This document shows, in pieces, positions 40,595 through 51,378 of a stretch of DNA of 64,000 nt. Below the pieces are notes generated by a model. It saw nothing but the letters and a program-made list of their open reading frames with translations. It had not been told where the DNA came from and did no database searches. Numbering within the stretch: the stretch's first letter is position 1; each line of letters opens with the position of its first letter. The stretch covers positions 1-64,000 of the forward strand of contig CAWIQD010000015.1 in the NCBI GenBank assembly GCA_963837945.1. The letters are read 5' to 3'. The position numbers and the translations under genes are program-made. The stretch comes from CAVUBL01 sp963837945. Lineage in GTDB: Bacteria > Acidobacteriota > Thermoanaerobaculia > Multivoradales > DATKCC01.

Positions 40595-43500
40595 TGGCAG
40601 CCATCACCGAAGTCTCGATCCGCCGGCCCGTGGCCACCGCCATGGGCTTCTTGATGCTGATCGTGGTCGGCGTCGTCTCGTTCCGCAGCCTGCCGGTCGA
40701 CCTCCTGCCCGAGGTCGAGTTCACCCAGCTCACCGTCCGGGTCAACTACCCGAACGTCGGACCGGAGGAGATCGAGAAGATCATCACCGACCCGATCGAG
40801 AACGCCGTCTCGGGGTTGCCCAACCTCGAGCGGGTGACGTCCGAGTCCCAGGAGGGCTCGAGCCGGGTGCGCCTCGAGTTCGCCCGCGGCACCGACATCG
40901 ACGAGGCGGCGAACGACCTGCGCTCGGCCCTCGACCGCCTGCGCGACGACCTGCCGGACGAGGCCGAGGCGCCCGAGATCTTCAAGCTCGACCTCGACCG
41001 GATCGAGGTGGTGAGCCTCGCCGCCACCTCGACCCACGACCTCGAGGAGCTCACCCGCCTGCTCCGGGACGACATCGCCCGCCGCTTCCAGCAGATCCCC
41101 GGGGTCGGAGCGATCGGCGTCCGCGGCGCCGTCGACCGCGAGATCCGCGTCGACCTCGAGCGCGACCGCCTGCGCGCCGCCGGGCTCACCGCCCTCGACG
41201 TCGAGCGCGCCTTGGAGCGCGAGAACCTGACCCTGCCGGCGGGCAACGTCAAGAGCGGCTACGACGACCTCTACGTGCGCGCCCTGGGCGAGTACGACTC
41301 GGTGCCACAGATCGCCCGCACGGTGATCCGCAACGTCGGCGGCAAGCCGGTCCGGGTCTCGGACGTCGCCCACGTCGAGGACAGCTACGAGGACGTGCGC
41401 TACCTGGTGGAGATGAACGGCGTGCCGGCGATCACGCTCGGCATCCAGAAGCAGAGTGGCGCCAACACGGTGGCGGTCGCCCGCGCCATCCGCGAGGAGG
41501 CCGACCGGATCAACCGCGAGAGGAAGGACCTCCACCTGACCGTGGTCACCGACCAGAGCGAGTTCATCCGCCAGTCGATCGCGAACGTCCGGAGCTCGGC
41601 GCTCTGGGGCTCGCTCCTCGCGATCCTGGTGCTCTACCTGTTCCTGCGCAACCGCACCTCGACCGCGATCATCGCGCTCTCGATCCCGATCTCGGTGGTC
41701 TCGGCCTTCGGCCTGCTCTACTTCGGCGGGCTGACCTTGAACCAGATGACCTTCGGCGGCCTCGCCCTGGGCGTCGGGATGATCGTCGACAACTCGATCG
41801 TGGTGCTCGAGAGCATCGTCCGGAAGCGGGAGGAGGAGGACGCGCCGCTCGCCGAGGCGGCCCGGGTCGGGGCGCGCGAGGTGGCGGGCGCGATCGTCGC
41901 CTCCACGCTCACCACCTGCGTCATCTTCCTGCCCGTGGTCTTCACCCACACGACGAGCGGCGCCCTCTTCCAGGCCCTGGCGCTGGTCGTGGTCTTCGCC
42001 CTCGCTTGCTCGCTCCTGGTCGCCCTGACCCTGGTGCCGATGCTCGCCGCTCGCTTCCTCCGGGTGCGCAGCCGCGCCGAGTCCGAGCGCTCGCCGCGGC
42101 GCTGGAGCTTCACCCGCGCCTTCCGGCGCCTCGAGAGCTGGTACTCGCGGCGCCTCCAGAGCGCGCTTCGCCACCGCGGACGGGTGTTCGCTGCGACCGG
42201 CCTGCTGCTGGTCGGAGCGCTCGCGCTCTGGCCGCTCATTCCAGTCGAGCTCGCCCCGCAGACCGAGGCCGACGAGATCGACATCGAGCTCGAGATGGCC
42301 GAGGGCACCAACCTCGCCGTGGTGCGCGCCTACGTCGACGAGCTCGAGAAGAAGGTGCGCGGCGTGATCCCGGCCGAGGACATCCACATCACCGACACCG
42401 AGGTGCGCGGCTCGAGCGCCGCGGTGGAGGTGAAGCTCGTGCCCCAGGACCGCCGCCGGGACGGCAGCGCCGAGCTCGCCGACCGGGTACGCCGGGCGGT
42501 CGACGGCCAGGTGCCGGGCGCCGAGATCCGGGTGGAGGCGCAGGAGGGGCTCTGGATCCTCTCCCGGATCTTCAGTGCGGGCGGCGGCGGCGAGGAGCTG
42601 GAGATCGAGCTCCGCGGCTGGGACTTGGAGCAGGCCGACCGGGTCGCGGCCGCGATGCGCCGGCGCATGGAGCGGCTGCCCGGGATCACCGACGTGCGGG
42701 TGAGCCGGCGCGAGGGCCAGCCGGAGGAGCGCCTGATGCTCGACCGGGACCGGATCTCCGAGCTCGGTCTGTCGGTCGAGGACGTCGGCCAGACGCTGCT
42801 CGCGAACGTCGGCGGGGTCGAGGCGGGGCGCTTCCGCCAGGGGGGCGACGAGTTCCCGATCCGGGTGCGCCTGGCACCCGGCGACCGGCTCTCCGCGCAG
42901 GACCTGGAGGCGGTCTCGCTGCGCACGCCCGCGGGCCGGACCGTGCCGCTCTCGACCCTGGTCGAGCGCCGCCGCGCCCGCGGCCCGACCGAGATCAACC
43001 GCATCGACGGCCAGCGCGTGACCTACGTGACGGCCAACCTCGAGCAGGGTGTGGCCCTGGGCGACGCCGTCACCCGCGTGCGGGGGGCGTTCGCCGACCT
43101 GTCGCTGCCGCCGGGCCTTTCGATCGTCTTCGGCGGCGCCTACGAGGAGCAACAGCGGGCGACGCGGGACTTCCTGATCGCGATCGTCATGGCCCTCGTC
43201 CTGGTCTACATGCTGATGGCCGCGCAGTTCGAGCGTTTCCTCGACCCGTTGGTGGTCATGGCCTCGGTGCCGGTGGCGCTGATCGGGGTGGTGCCGATGC
43301 TGCTTCTCACCGGCACCACGCTCAACATCCAGAGCGTCATGGGCCTGGTGATGCTGATCGGCATCGTGGTCAACAACGCGATCGTGCTGGTCGACGCGGT
43401 CAACCTGCTCCGGCGCGAGCGTCACATGGGCGCGGCCGAGGCGGTGATCGAGGCGGGGCGCCTGCGGCTCCGGCCGATCCTGATGACCGCGAGCACCACG

Positions 43501-43731
43501 GTGCTCGGCCTCGTGCCGCTCGCCTTGGGGCTCGGGGCCGGCGCCGAGATCCAGGCGGCGCTCGCGCGGGTGGTGATCGGCGGCCTGGTCGCCTCGACCC
43601 TGGTGACCCTGGTGCTCATCCCGGTCGCCTACATCAGCGCCACCGGCTGGGTGGCCCGGGCGCGGGCCAGCCGCTGGCTCGCCCGGGGGCGGCACGCGAA
43701 GAGCGACGAGGAGGAGGCGGCGAGCGCCTGA
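40594..43731 (+). CDS. RND-family efflux permease (AcrB/MexB-like)
   Basis: This is a 1,045-residue proton-driven transporter with the usual 12 membrane segments and two large periplasmic loops. Markers are the N-terminal RRPVATAMGFLMLIVVGVVS, the GVGMIVDNSIVVLE block of TM4 carrying the proton-relay Asp residues, and the PVVFTHTTSGALFQALALVV TM5-6 region. The second half repeats MALVLVYMLMAAQFERFLDP and IGIVVNNAIVLVDAVN. It belongs to the HAE1/heavy branch typical of Acidobacteria-type genomes and would export drugs, bile-like amphiphiles or similar compounds. It overlaps the adaptor by one base. An outer-membrane channel gene is not in the operon. Confidence 0.95.
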   Translation: MAAITEVSIRRPVATAMGFLMLIVVGVVSFRSLPVDLLPEVEFTQLTVRVNYPNVGPEEIEKIITDPIENAVSGLPNLERVTSESQEGSSRVRLEFARGTDIDEAANDLRSALDRLRDDLPDEAEAPEIFKLDLDRIEVVSLAATSTHDLEELTRLLRDDIARRFQQIPGVGAIGVRGAVDREIRVDLERDRLRAAGLTALDVERALERENLTLPAGNVKSGYDDLYVRALGEYDSVPQIARTVIRNVGGKPVRVSDVAHVEDSYEDVRYLVEMNGVPAITLGIQKQSGANTVAVARAIREEADRINRERKDLHLTVVTDQSEFIRQSIANVRSSALWGSLLAILVLYLFLRNRTSTAIIALSIPISVVSAFGLLYFGGLTLNQMTFGGLALGVGMIVDNSIVVLESIVRKREEEDAPLAEAARVGAREVAGAIVASTLTTCVIFLPVVFTHTTSGALFQALALVVVFALACSLLVALTLVPMLAARFLRVRSRAESERSPRRWSFTRAFRRLESWYSRRLQSALRHRGRVFAATGLLLVGALALWPLIPVELAPQTEADEIDIELEMAEGTNLAVVRAYVDELEKKVRGVIPAEDIHITDTEVRGSSAAVEVKLVPQDRRRDGSAELADRVRRAVDGQVPGAEIRVEAQEGLWILSRIFSAGGGGEELEIELRGWDLEQADRVAAAMRRRMERLPGITDVRVSRREGQPEERLMLDRDRISELGLSVEDVGQTLLANVGGVEAGRFRQGGDEFPIRVRLAPGDRLSAQDLEAVSLRTPAGRTVPLSTLVERRRARGPTEINRIDGQRVTYVTANLEQGVALGDAVTRVRGAFADLSLPPGLSIVFGGAYEEQQRATRDFLIAIVMALVLVYMLMAAQFERFLDPLVVMASVPVALIGVVPMLLLTGTTLNIQSVMGLVMLIGIVVNNAIVLVDAVNLLRRERHMGAAEAVIEAGRLRLRPILMTASTTVLGLVPLALGLGAGAEIQAALARVVIGGLVASTLVTLVLIPVAYISATGWVARARASRWLARGRHAKSDEEEAASA

Positions 43732-43804
43732 GCGGGCGCGGTAGCATCGGGTCGATCCGCCGAGCGATCCGATCGCGACCCGTCGGCCTCGGGGACACCC
43801 TGCC

Positions 43805-45025
43805 ATGCAGCGAGCCCGGAGCGCACTGATCCTCGTGCCGCTGGTGATGAGCGCGGCGCTCGTCGGCACCGTGCTCGTCTCCTACCTCTCGGTCTCGAAC
43901 GTGCTCGAGACCCTCGCCCGCGGCCAGGGCGACGCCCTGCTCGACGCCATCCGGCGCGGCCCGGACGCCGGCGCCGACCCGGCCTTCCTCGCGAGCTTCC
44001 TCGCCGAGCACCGGGACGAGGGGCTGCGCTGCGTCGCGGTCTTCGACCACCGGGCCCGGCCGACCGCGGTGGTCGGCCGGTGTGTCGCCCGCGGGCCGGA
44101 GGCGCTCGGCCGGGCTCTCGTGACCGCGAGCGCCGACGACCCGGTCGACCTGGGCGCCCGCATGCGGGTGACCCGCGGCGGCCCGGAGCACCCCGGCGGC
44201 CGGGTGACCTCGCACCATCCCCTGCTCGCCGAGTTCGAGCCGGTGCGCACTCGCGAGCTCGAGCGCGGGGCGCTCACCAGCCTGGGGATCGGCGGGGCGG
44301 CCTCGCTCGCCCTGGTGGTGGTGGCCGTCGGCCTCTGGCGCTTCAGCCTGCGCGAGGACCGGATGAAGCAGGCGATGGAGCGCGACCGGCGCCTCGCCTC
44401 GCTGGGCGAGATGGCCGCGGTCCTGGCGCACGAGATCCGCAACCCGCTCGCCTCGATGAAGGGCCACGCCCAGCTCCTGGCCGAGCGCCTGGGGCCCGAG
44501 TCGGCCGCGCGGCAGAAGGCGGACCGGGTGGTCGCCGAGGCGGTGCGGCTCGAGGAGCTGACCGCCGACCTGCTGGGCTTCGTGCGCTCGAAGCAGATCG
44601 AGCGCCTGCCGGTCGACCCCCGGGAGGTGCTCGGGGCGGCCGCCGCCGAGGTCGGCGCCGAGCGGGTGGAGATCGAGTCCGCGGGCGCCCCGGCCCGCTG
44701 GTCGCTCGACCCCCGGCTGATCCAGCAGGTGCTGACCAACCTGCTCCGAAACGCGCTCCAGGCCTCGCCCGACGGCCGCCCCGCGGCGGCCCGGGCGGCG
44801 GCCGAGGCGGGCGCGCTGGTGTTCGAGGTCCGGGACCGCGGCCCCGGCCTCGCCGAGGCCGACCGCGAGCGGATCTTCGAGCCCTTCTACACCACCCGCC
44901 TCCGCGGCACCGGGCTCGGCCTCGCGGTCGCCCGGCGCATCGTGGCGCTCCACGGCGGTACGCTCACGGCCGAGAACCACCCGGAGGGCGGCGCCGTCTT
45001 CCGGGTGACGATCCCGGAGGGATGA
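43805..45025 (+). CDS. Sensor histidine kinase (NtrB/ZraS-like)
   Basis: This 406-residue kinase has two membrane segments (about 7-29 and 159-179) enclosing a small periplasmic sensor domain. The H-box is VLAHEIRNPLASMKGHAQLL (phospho-His209). The N-box is QQVLTNLLRNALQASPDG and the G boxes are DRGPGLAEADRERIFEPFYT and GTGLGLAVARRIVALHGG. It lies 73 bases after the pump gene and four bases before the regulator. It probably senses a pump substrate or envelope stress and phosphorylates the downstream NtrC-type protein. Confidence 0.93.
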   Translation: MQRARSALILVPLVMSAALVGTVLVSYLSVSNVLETLARGQGDALLDAIRRGPDAGADPAFLASFLAEHRDEGLRCVAVFDHRARPTAVVGRCVARGPEALGRALVTASADDPVDLGARMRVTRGGPEHPGGRVTSHHPLLAEFEPVRTRELERGALTSLGIGGAASLALVVVAVGLWRFSLREDRMKQAMERDRRLASLGEMAAVLAHEIRNPLASMKGHAQLLAERLGPESAARQKADRVVAEAVRLEELTADLLGFVRSKQIERLPVDPREVLGAAAAEVGAERVEIESAGAPARWSLDPRLIQQVLTNLLRNALQASPDGRPAAARAAAEAGALVFEVRDRGPGLAEADRERIFEPFYTTRLRGTGLGLAVARRIVALHGGTLTAENHPEGGAVFRVTIPEG

Positions 45026-45029
45026 GGCC

Positions 45030-46367
<1,338 letters not shown>

Positions 46368-46386
46368 GGCGAGCGCCCCGGAGGCC

Positions 46387-46412
46387 GGCCGCTCGCTGGG
46401 GCTGGAGCGGCC
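46387..46412. terminator. Bidirectional hairpin between convergent genes
   Basis: GGCCGCTC and GAGCGGCC pair across a 10-base loop, between the regulator stop and the convergent lipoprotein gene stop at 46413. It could serve both strands, though there is no T-run. Confidence 0.45.
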
Positions 46413-47504
46413 TCACGAGGACGGCGCGGTCAGCTCGATCCGCACCGTGCCGACCGCGGCCGAGCCCTCCACGCCGACGGTCACGGTCACGAACCCGGGC
46501 GTCGTGGTCCGCGGCTCGAAGACCGCCGTGGCGGTGCCGTCCGCCGCCGAACGGGTGACGTTGGTGAAGAGGCCGACCGTCTTGCCGGCCTCGTCCTCGG
46601 CCCGGAAGGAGACCACCGTCCCCGGCGTCACGCCGCCGACGTCGCGCAGGAGGGTCGCGGTGATCGTGATCTGGGTGTCCGTCGCGGCGGGAGCGGAGGT
46701 CGGATCGGCGGCGACCACGATGTCGTCGGGCAGGGCGCGGACGAAGGAGATCTCGGCCTGCTGAGCCACGCCGGCCACCTGGGCCGTCACCCTGGCGGTG
46801 CCGATCGCGGCGGGGCTCACCAGGTCGGCCGAGGCGCGGTTGCCGGCGTTGACCGGCTCGGAGACGCTCGCCTGGCCCGAGGGCGCGAAGCCGGCGGCGG
46901 AGGTGGTGGTGAAAGTCACGGTGCGCTGAGCGGCGGGCAGGGCGGCGGAGACCTCGACCGTGAAGGTGGTCAGGGTGGCGCCGTCGGCGGGGGCCTCGCC
47001 CGGGGCCTCGACGAAGCGCAGCACGTCCGATCCGGTCGGCGCCACGAAGTCGATCGAGAGCGAAGCGGTGACCCCCGGTGCGGCCTTCGGCGTCGCGGTG
47101 ACGACGGCGGTCCCGACCTGCGTGGAGCTGACCAGGGTGATCCGCGCCCGGCCGGTGCCGTCAGCCTCCACCGCCATCGCGTCGGCCGCGGCGCTGCCGC
47201 CCTCAAGCGTGCCCGAGGTGGTGCGGAAGAGCACCGTCCGCTGGTCGAACGAGGGGTTGCCCAGGAGCCGCGCCTCGAGGTCGAGGCGAGAGAAGCCGTC
47301 GGCGGGGAGCGAGGTCTCGCCGTCGACGGAGGTCAGGGTGAGGATCGAGCTCACCAGGGGCTCGCTCGGCGTGTAGTCGCCCTTGTGATAGCAGCCGCCG
47401 GCGGCCGCCAGGAGCGACGCGACCAGCCCGGCAGCGACCGCCGCCGGCGCCGGGCGGCCCGGGCGTGGGGACCGAGCTCCGCGGGGGGCCATCGTCCACC
47501 TCAT
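46413..47504 (-). CDS. Ig-like (invasin-type) lipoprotein
   Basis: This 363-residue protein has a lipoprotein-type signal ending LLAAAGGC, followed by YHKGDYTPSEPL. Three or more Big_1-like modules follow, recognisable by repeats such as DLEARLLGNPSFDQRTVLFR, VEVSAALPAAQRTVTFTTTS and ITATLLRDVGGVTPGTVVSF, each with an S-A-A-D-G-T-A-x-A strand. It is the last gene of a three-gene operon, with its ATG overlapping the stop of the 115-residue gene (ATGA). It is probably displayed at the outer membrane and may give structural or adhesive support. Confidence 0.75.
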   Translation of the reverse strand: MRWTMAPRGARSPRPGRPAPAAVAAGLVASLLAAAGGCYHKGDYTPSEPLVSSILTLTSVDGETSLPADGFSRLDLEARLLGNPSFDQRTVLFRTTSGTLEGGSAAADAMAVEADGTGRARITLVSSTQVGTAVVTATPKAAPGVTASLSIDFVAPTGSDVLRFVEAPGEAPADGATLTTFTVEVSAALPAAQRTVTFTTTSAAGFAPSGQASVSEPVNAGNRASADLVSPAAIGTARVTAQVAGVAQQAEISFVRALPDDIVVAADPTSAPAATDTQITITATLLRDVGGVTPGTVVSFRAEDEAGKTVGLFTNVTRSAADGTATAVFEPRTTTPGFVTVTVGVEGSAAVGTVRIELTAPSS

Positions 47505-47848
47505 CTTCGAACGGCCACCGTGACGCTGTCGAAGGCCGTGTCCTCGGCCTCGATCGTCTGGCGGATCTCCACCTGGGCGACCGCCCCCGGCGCCGTCCGG
47601 ACCAGCTTCACCGTGTCGCTGCGCTGGACGGAGGTGCCGGGTACTTCGACGCCCTGGAGGACGACCGTCGCCTCGGGACCGGCCGAGGTCTGGAAGGCGA
47701 CGTTGGGCGGGCCGGAGATCGTGTAGGTGATCGTCGCCATCTCTCCGCCCAGGTCGGAGTGGACGCCCTGCGCGAGCTCGATCGGGCCGCTGGGCAGGGA
47801 GATGGTCGCCGGGGAAGCGCTCAAGGAGTCGTCGATCACAACCGCCAT
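47501..47848 (-). CDS. Small beta-rich protein of unknown function
   Basis: This 115-residue protein starts MAVVIDDSLSASPATISLPS. It looks entirely beta-stranded (ITYTISGPPNVAFQTSAGPE, AQVEIRQTIEAEDTAFDSVT). It has no signal peptide. It lies 15 bases after the 578-residue barrel-like gene and overlaps the lipoprotein gene by four bases. No family recognised. It may be a partner of the two exported neighbours. Confidence 0.65.
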   Translation of the reverse strand: MAVVIDDSLSASPATISLPSGPIELAQGVHSDLGGEMATITYTISGPPNVAFQTSAGPEATVVLQGVEVPGTSVQRSDTVKLVRTAPGAVAQVEIRQTIEAEDTAFDSVTVAVRR

Positions 47849-47863
47849 CGGAGACCTCCCGCC

Positions 47864-49600
47864 TCAGGAGCCGGGCCGGAACAGGCCGCCGATGCCCTGC
47901 AGGGTCGGGGCCACGTCGAGATCGAAGGAGAGCGAGACGAACGGGGTGACGGCCACACTCGTGTCGTCGACGAGTGGGTTCGGATCCTTCTCGAGGAAGA
48001 CCAGGCTGCCGGCGGTCACCCGCACCGAGTTGACCAGCCGCAGGCCGAGGCCGACGACCAGCGACTGGTTGCCGAAGAGGTCCTCGCGGGTCGTGCCGTC
48101 GCTCACCCCGTCGACCGTCAGCCCGAGGGTCAGCGACACCCGCCGCCCCAGGGTCTGGCGGAAGTTGCCGAGCTTCGCGAGCGGCGCCGCCTTGTTGACC
48201 GGACGGAAGTAGATGTTGCTGCCCACGTAGGTCGAGAAGTCGTCGAGCCCGGGGGCGTAGGCCACGCCGGTGTCGGCGCTGATGTAGTTGCGGCTCTGGG
48301 TGGCGAAGCTGCCGGTGGTCGAGCCGGCGATCACCGACATCCCGAGGACGCGCGTTTGGTAGAGGGCGGCCAGCTTGTCGACCGCCTGAGCCCGATCGGC
48401 GAGGGAGCTCTCCAGGCGGGCGACGTCGCTCTGGAGGCGAGCCTCGGCGCGTTGGGCCGAGCCGACATCTCCCTCGTTGGCGGCGGCGGCGCGCAAGCTG
48501 TCCAGGTCGCCCGCGGCCAGGCCCTGGGACTCGACGAGCTGGCGGCCGAGGGGCGGCACGGTCTGGCCGTCGCCGGCCAGGTTCGCCTGGATCAGGTTCC
48601 GGAGCTCGCCCAGGTCCTGGATGGCGGTGGCGAGGGCGGTCTTCGCCGCCTGCAGCACGGCCGCGACCGCTTCCGGAGAGCTCCGGTCATCGCGCCGGAT
48701 CTGCGGGATCTCCGCGAGGCCGAGAACGGCCGACACCCGCTCGGCCTGGGGCTGGTTCGCGGCGGCGAGCGCCACTTGCAGGCGCAGGAGCGCCGGGTCG
48801 CTCCGCAGTCGGGCGAGCAGGGCGTCGAGCTGGCTCACGCGGTCCTGGTAGGTCTCGATGGCGGCGTGGATCTTCCCCTGGGCGTCGCGCACCGGGAGGA
48901 GGGCTTCGTCGAGCTCGTCGCGCACCTGGGCGAAGGAGGCCGTGTCGCAGAGCGCGCGGCTCCGGGCGCAGTCCGGGAAGCGGTCGGCACCGGTCGCGGC
49001 CTTGAGCGCCGCGGTGAGCCGGTCGCGGATCATCGCCAGGTCGGCGTCGGAGAGGCCGCCGGCGAGGGGCAGGTCGGCGGTCTCCTGCGGACGGCCCCAG
49101 AGGATCGGGCCCACCACCTGCACGAGCTTGTCGGAGAAGGCCTGGGCCTCCTCGGGAGTGACCTGCTTGTCGAAGCTGAACCGGAAGACGTAGGTGCTGG
49201 TCGCGTCGAGCCGGGGCAGGAGCAGGCGGAAGGTCGGGCTGGTGGCGTTGGGAGCGATGGTGTTGCGCCACACGAGCGGCATGCCGTTCCAGCGCGGGCA
49301 GTCGCCGTCCGGCTGGGTGGAGAGGTCCGGCGGCACCTCCTGCCTGCCGGTCGCGGTGGCAACGACCGCGAGCTTCCAGCAGCGCACCTCGAGCTGGTGG
49401 ATCCCCGCCGGCACGGCGCCGTGGATGATGAAGGGGACGTCGAAGGGCAGGACGCTGGTGAAGAGCTGGCCCTCGAGGTCGACCTCGACCTCGGGAAAGC
49501 CGCTGTCGGGCGGCGGCGCCTGCGCTCGGGCGGCGGGCCCCACGGCCGGGACCACGGCCAGAACGGCGAGCAAAAGGGTCCACGGGAGTCTTCGTCGCAC
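47864..49600 (-). CDS. Exported protein with coiled coil and outer-membrane barrel-like C-terminus
   Basis: This 578-residue protein has a signal peptide (LPWTLLLAVLAVVPAVGPAA, cleavage near ARAQA). The N-terminal 150 residues are beta-rich with two or three Cys (EVRCWKLAVV, DGDCPRWNGM). Residues 150-400 are long helices with heptad character (SSLADRAQAVDKLAALYQTR). The last 170 residues alternate in barrel style (YISADTGVAYAPGLDDFSTY, VSLTLGLTVDGVSD, LVVGLGLRLVNSVRVTAGSL) and end in SLSFDLDVAP. It is the first gene of the three-gene operon. It may be an outer-membrane assembly or secretion component; no named family. Confidence 0.68.
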   Translation of the reverse strand: MRRRLPWTLLLAVLAVVPAVGPAARAQAPPPDSGFPEVEVDLEGQLFTSVLPFDVPFIIHGAVPAGIHQLEVRCWKLAVVATATGRQEVPPDLSTQPDGDCPRWNGMPLVWRNTIAPNATSPTFRLLLPRLDATSTYVFRFSFDKQVTPEEAQAFSDKLVQVVGPILWGRPQETADLPLAGGLSDADLAMIRDRLTAALKAATGADRFPDCARSRALCDTASFAQVRDELDEALLPVRDAQGKIHAAIETYQDRVSQLDALLARLRSDPALLRLQVALAAANQPQAERVSAVLGLAEIPQIRRDDRSSPEAVAAVLQAAKTALATAIQDLGELRNLIQANLAGDGQTVPPLGRQLVESQGLAAGDLDSLRAAAANEGDVGSAQRAEARLQSDVARLESSLADRAQAVDKLAALYQTRVLGMSVIAGSTTGSFATQSRNYISADTGVAYAPGLDDFSTYVGSNIYFRPVNKAAPLAKLGNFRQTLGRRVSLTLGLTVDGVSDGTTREDLFGNQSLVVGLGLRLVNSVRVTAGSLVFLEKDPNPLVDDTSVAVTPFVSLSFDLDVAPTLQGIGGLFRPGS

Positions 49601-49702
49601 GAACCGCCCCGAGAGTCGATCGCAATGGGAACGAGCGCCGAGACTCTAGCTCCCGGCGCCGGTCGCGGTCAACTCGGAGGTTGCCGATCGGCTCGCCCGA
49701 GA

Positions 49703-49740
49703 CGACGACGCCCCCGGGGCGGACCCCGGGGGCGTCGTCG
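49703..49740 (-). terminator. Strong terminator hairpin after the cytochrome gene
   Basis: A perfect 17-bp stem (CGACGACGCCCCCGGGG against its complement) with a 4-base CGGA loop lies 24 bases beyond the cytochrome stop. There is no T-run, but the stem is exceptionally stable. Confidence 0.7.
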
Positions 49741-49764
49741 CTCGAAAGCGAGGGCGGGCGCCGG

Positions 49765-50142
49765 CTACTTGTGGCAGTCGGCGCACTTCGTCGGACCCTT
49801 CGCCTGCTCCTTGTGGCACTTGATGCAGAGCTCGTGGAAGGGGTTCTTGGTCATGCTCATCTCACGCATGCCGGGGATCTCCGGCTTCGCCGGGTCGAGA
49901 TGGCACTCGGAGCAGGCCTTGACGCCTTCGGCGTTGGCCGCGGTCAGCCCCTCGTTGGTGTGGTGGCAGACGCTGCACTTGTCTACCAGCTTCAAGTGCT
50001 TGGCGTGGGGGAACTCGACCGGGGCCTTCTTCGCCTGGGCGGCCTTGATGCTGACCGTCTCGGGCGGGGTCTGGGCGGCCATGGCGTAGGTCGCGACCAG
50101 GGCGAAGGCGATGATGGCCAGCAGGCTCAGCAGCTTTCTCAT
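49765..50142 (-). CDS. Tetraheme c-type cytochrome (class III/c7-like)
   Basis: This 125-residue periplasmic protein has a signal peptide (LLSLLAIIAFALVATYAMAA). It has four heme-binding CXXCH motifs: CSVCH, CSECH, CIKCH and a final CADCH two residues from the end. Extra His residues (HAKHLKL, HHTNEG) can supply axial ligands. Small cytochromes of this type shuttle electrons in the periplasm. The ATG at 50142 follows GGGAGAA and is chosen because it opens the signal peptide; the frame extends further upstream without homology. It is monocistronic with a strong hairpin downstream. Confidence 0.88.
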   Translation of the reverse strand: MRKLLSLLAIIAFALVATYAMAAQTPPETVSIKAAQAKKAPVEFPHAKHLKLVDKCSVCHHTNEGLTAANAEGVKACSECHLDPAKPEIPGMREMSMTKNPFHELCIKCHKEQAKGPTKCADCHK

Positions 50143-50405
50143 GACTTGGTTCTCCCGTCGTATCCATGAGGGGAGGCCGGTGCTCGTCGCAGTCGTCGCC
50201 TCCGTCCTCTCTCGTTCCGCCTGTCGTCCGGGCCGGGTGGGGAGGATCACGCCCCCGGGCAACCGCGATGGCGGTCCCTCAGTGCGCAAGATATCCGCTG
50301 GCCGGGGGCCCACGCCCCACCCGTCCGGGTGGAGAGGCGGTGTCGGGGCAGGCGGCGTGCGGCCCGCCGGTCCGGGCGGGGAGAGGCTGCCGATAGGATC
50401 GCGGC

Positions 50406-51320
50406 GTGACCGGCCCCGAGCTTCCCGCCGCGCCCTGGCGCACGCGCTTCGCACCGGCGCCGACCGGCTACCTGCACCTGGGGCACGCGGTCAACGCGGT
50501 CTACGTCTGGGGCCTGGCACGCGCGTTCGGCGGCCGGGTGCTGCTGCGGATCGAGGACCACGACCGGATCCGCTCGCGGCCCGAGTACGAGGCGGCCCTC
50601 CTGGCGGACCTCGACTGGCTCGGCCTCGAGCCGGACGAGACCGTGCCGCGCCAGAGCGAGCGCGGGGCGCGCTACGCCGAGGTCCTGGCCGGCCTCGAGG
50701 CGCGCGGGCTCGCCTACCCGTGCGTCTGCACCCGGCGCGAGATCCGGGCGCGCGGCGCCGGGGGCGACGGCGACGAGCTCCGCTACCCGGGGACCTGCCG
50801 CGAGCGGGGCGTCGACCCCGCCGCGACCCCGATCCGCCGCCTGCGCCTCGCGCTCGAGGAGGAGGAGGTGGTCTTCACCGACCGGCGGCTCGGAGAGCGC
50901 CGCCAGGTCCCGGCCGAGCAGTGCGGGGACCTCCTGCTGCGCGACCGGGACGGCCACTGGACCTACCAGCTCGCGGTGGTGGTCGACGACCTCGACCAGG
51001 CGATCGACCTGGTGATCCGGGGCGAGGACCTGCTCGCTTCGACCGGCCGCCAGATCCAGCTCGCCCGCCTCCTCGGCCGCGAGGTGCCGGCCACCTTTCT
51101 GCACCACCCGCTGGTCCGCCGGGCCGACGGCGCGAAGCTCTCGAAGTCGGACGGCGACACGGGGCTCCGCGAGCTGCGCGCCGCCGGCTGGAGCCCGGAG
51201 CACGTCCTGGGCGAGGCCGCGTGCCTGGGCGGCCTCCAGGCCGAGCCGCGGCCCGTCGCCGGCCGCGATCTGGCGGAGCTCGTGGCGGGCTGGCAGGGGT
51301 CGAGACCGGGCGAGCGGTGA
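50406..51320 (+). CDS. gluQ: Glutamyl-Q tRNA(Asp) synthetase
   Basis: This is a 304-residue class I synthetase lacking the tRNA anticodon-binding domain. It attaches glutamate to the queuosine base of tRNA(Asp). The start is GTG. The HIGH-type motif is in RFAPAPTGYLHLGHAVNAVY. The KMSKS-type motif is ADGAKLSKSDGDTGLRELR. A zinc-site block (CVCTRREI with CRERG) lies near 105-140, as in GluQRS enzymes. About 300 residues is the normal length. It stands between divergent and convergent neighbours without an operon. Confidence 0.9.
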   Translation: MTGPELPAAPWRTRFAPAPTGYLHLGHAVNAVYVWGLARAFGGRVLLRIEDHDRIRSRPEYEAALLADLDWLGLEPDETVPRQSERGARYAEVLAGLEARGLAYPCVCTRREIRARGAGGDGDELRYPGTCRERGVDPAATPIRRLRLALEEEEVVFTDRRLGERRQVPAEQCGDLLLRDRDGHWTYQLAVVVDDLDQAIDLVIRGEDLLASTGRQIQLARLLGREVPATFLHHPLVRRADGAKLSKSDGDTGLRELRAAGWSPEHVLGEAACLGGLQAEPRPVAGRDLAELVAGWQGSRPGER

Positions 51321-51378
51321 GGGAGGCGGTCGGTGCCGGGCGAGCCGTTCGGGCCGGCCGGGACGGCGCTCTGCCGCT

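Noticed and set aside
39822..43869. Very long overlapping frames on both strands across the efflux permease
   Set aside because: The Arg/Pro/Ala-rich translations are typical shadow frames; the 1,045-residue RND permease explains the region.
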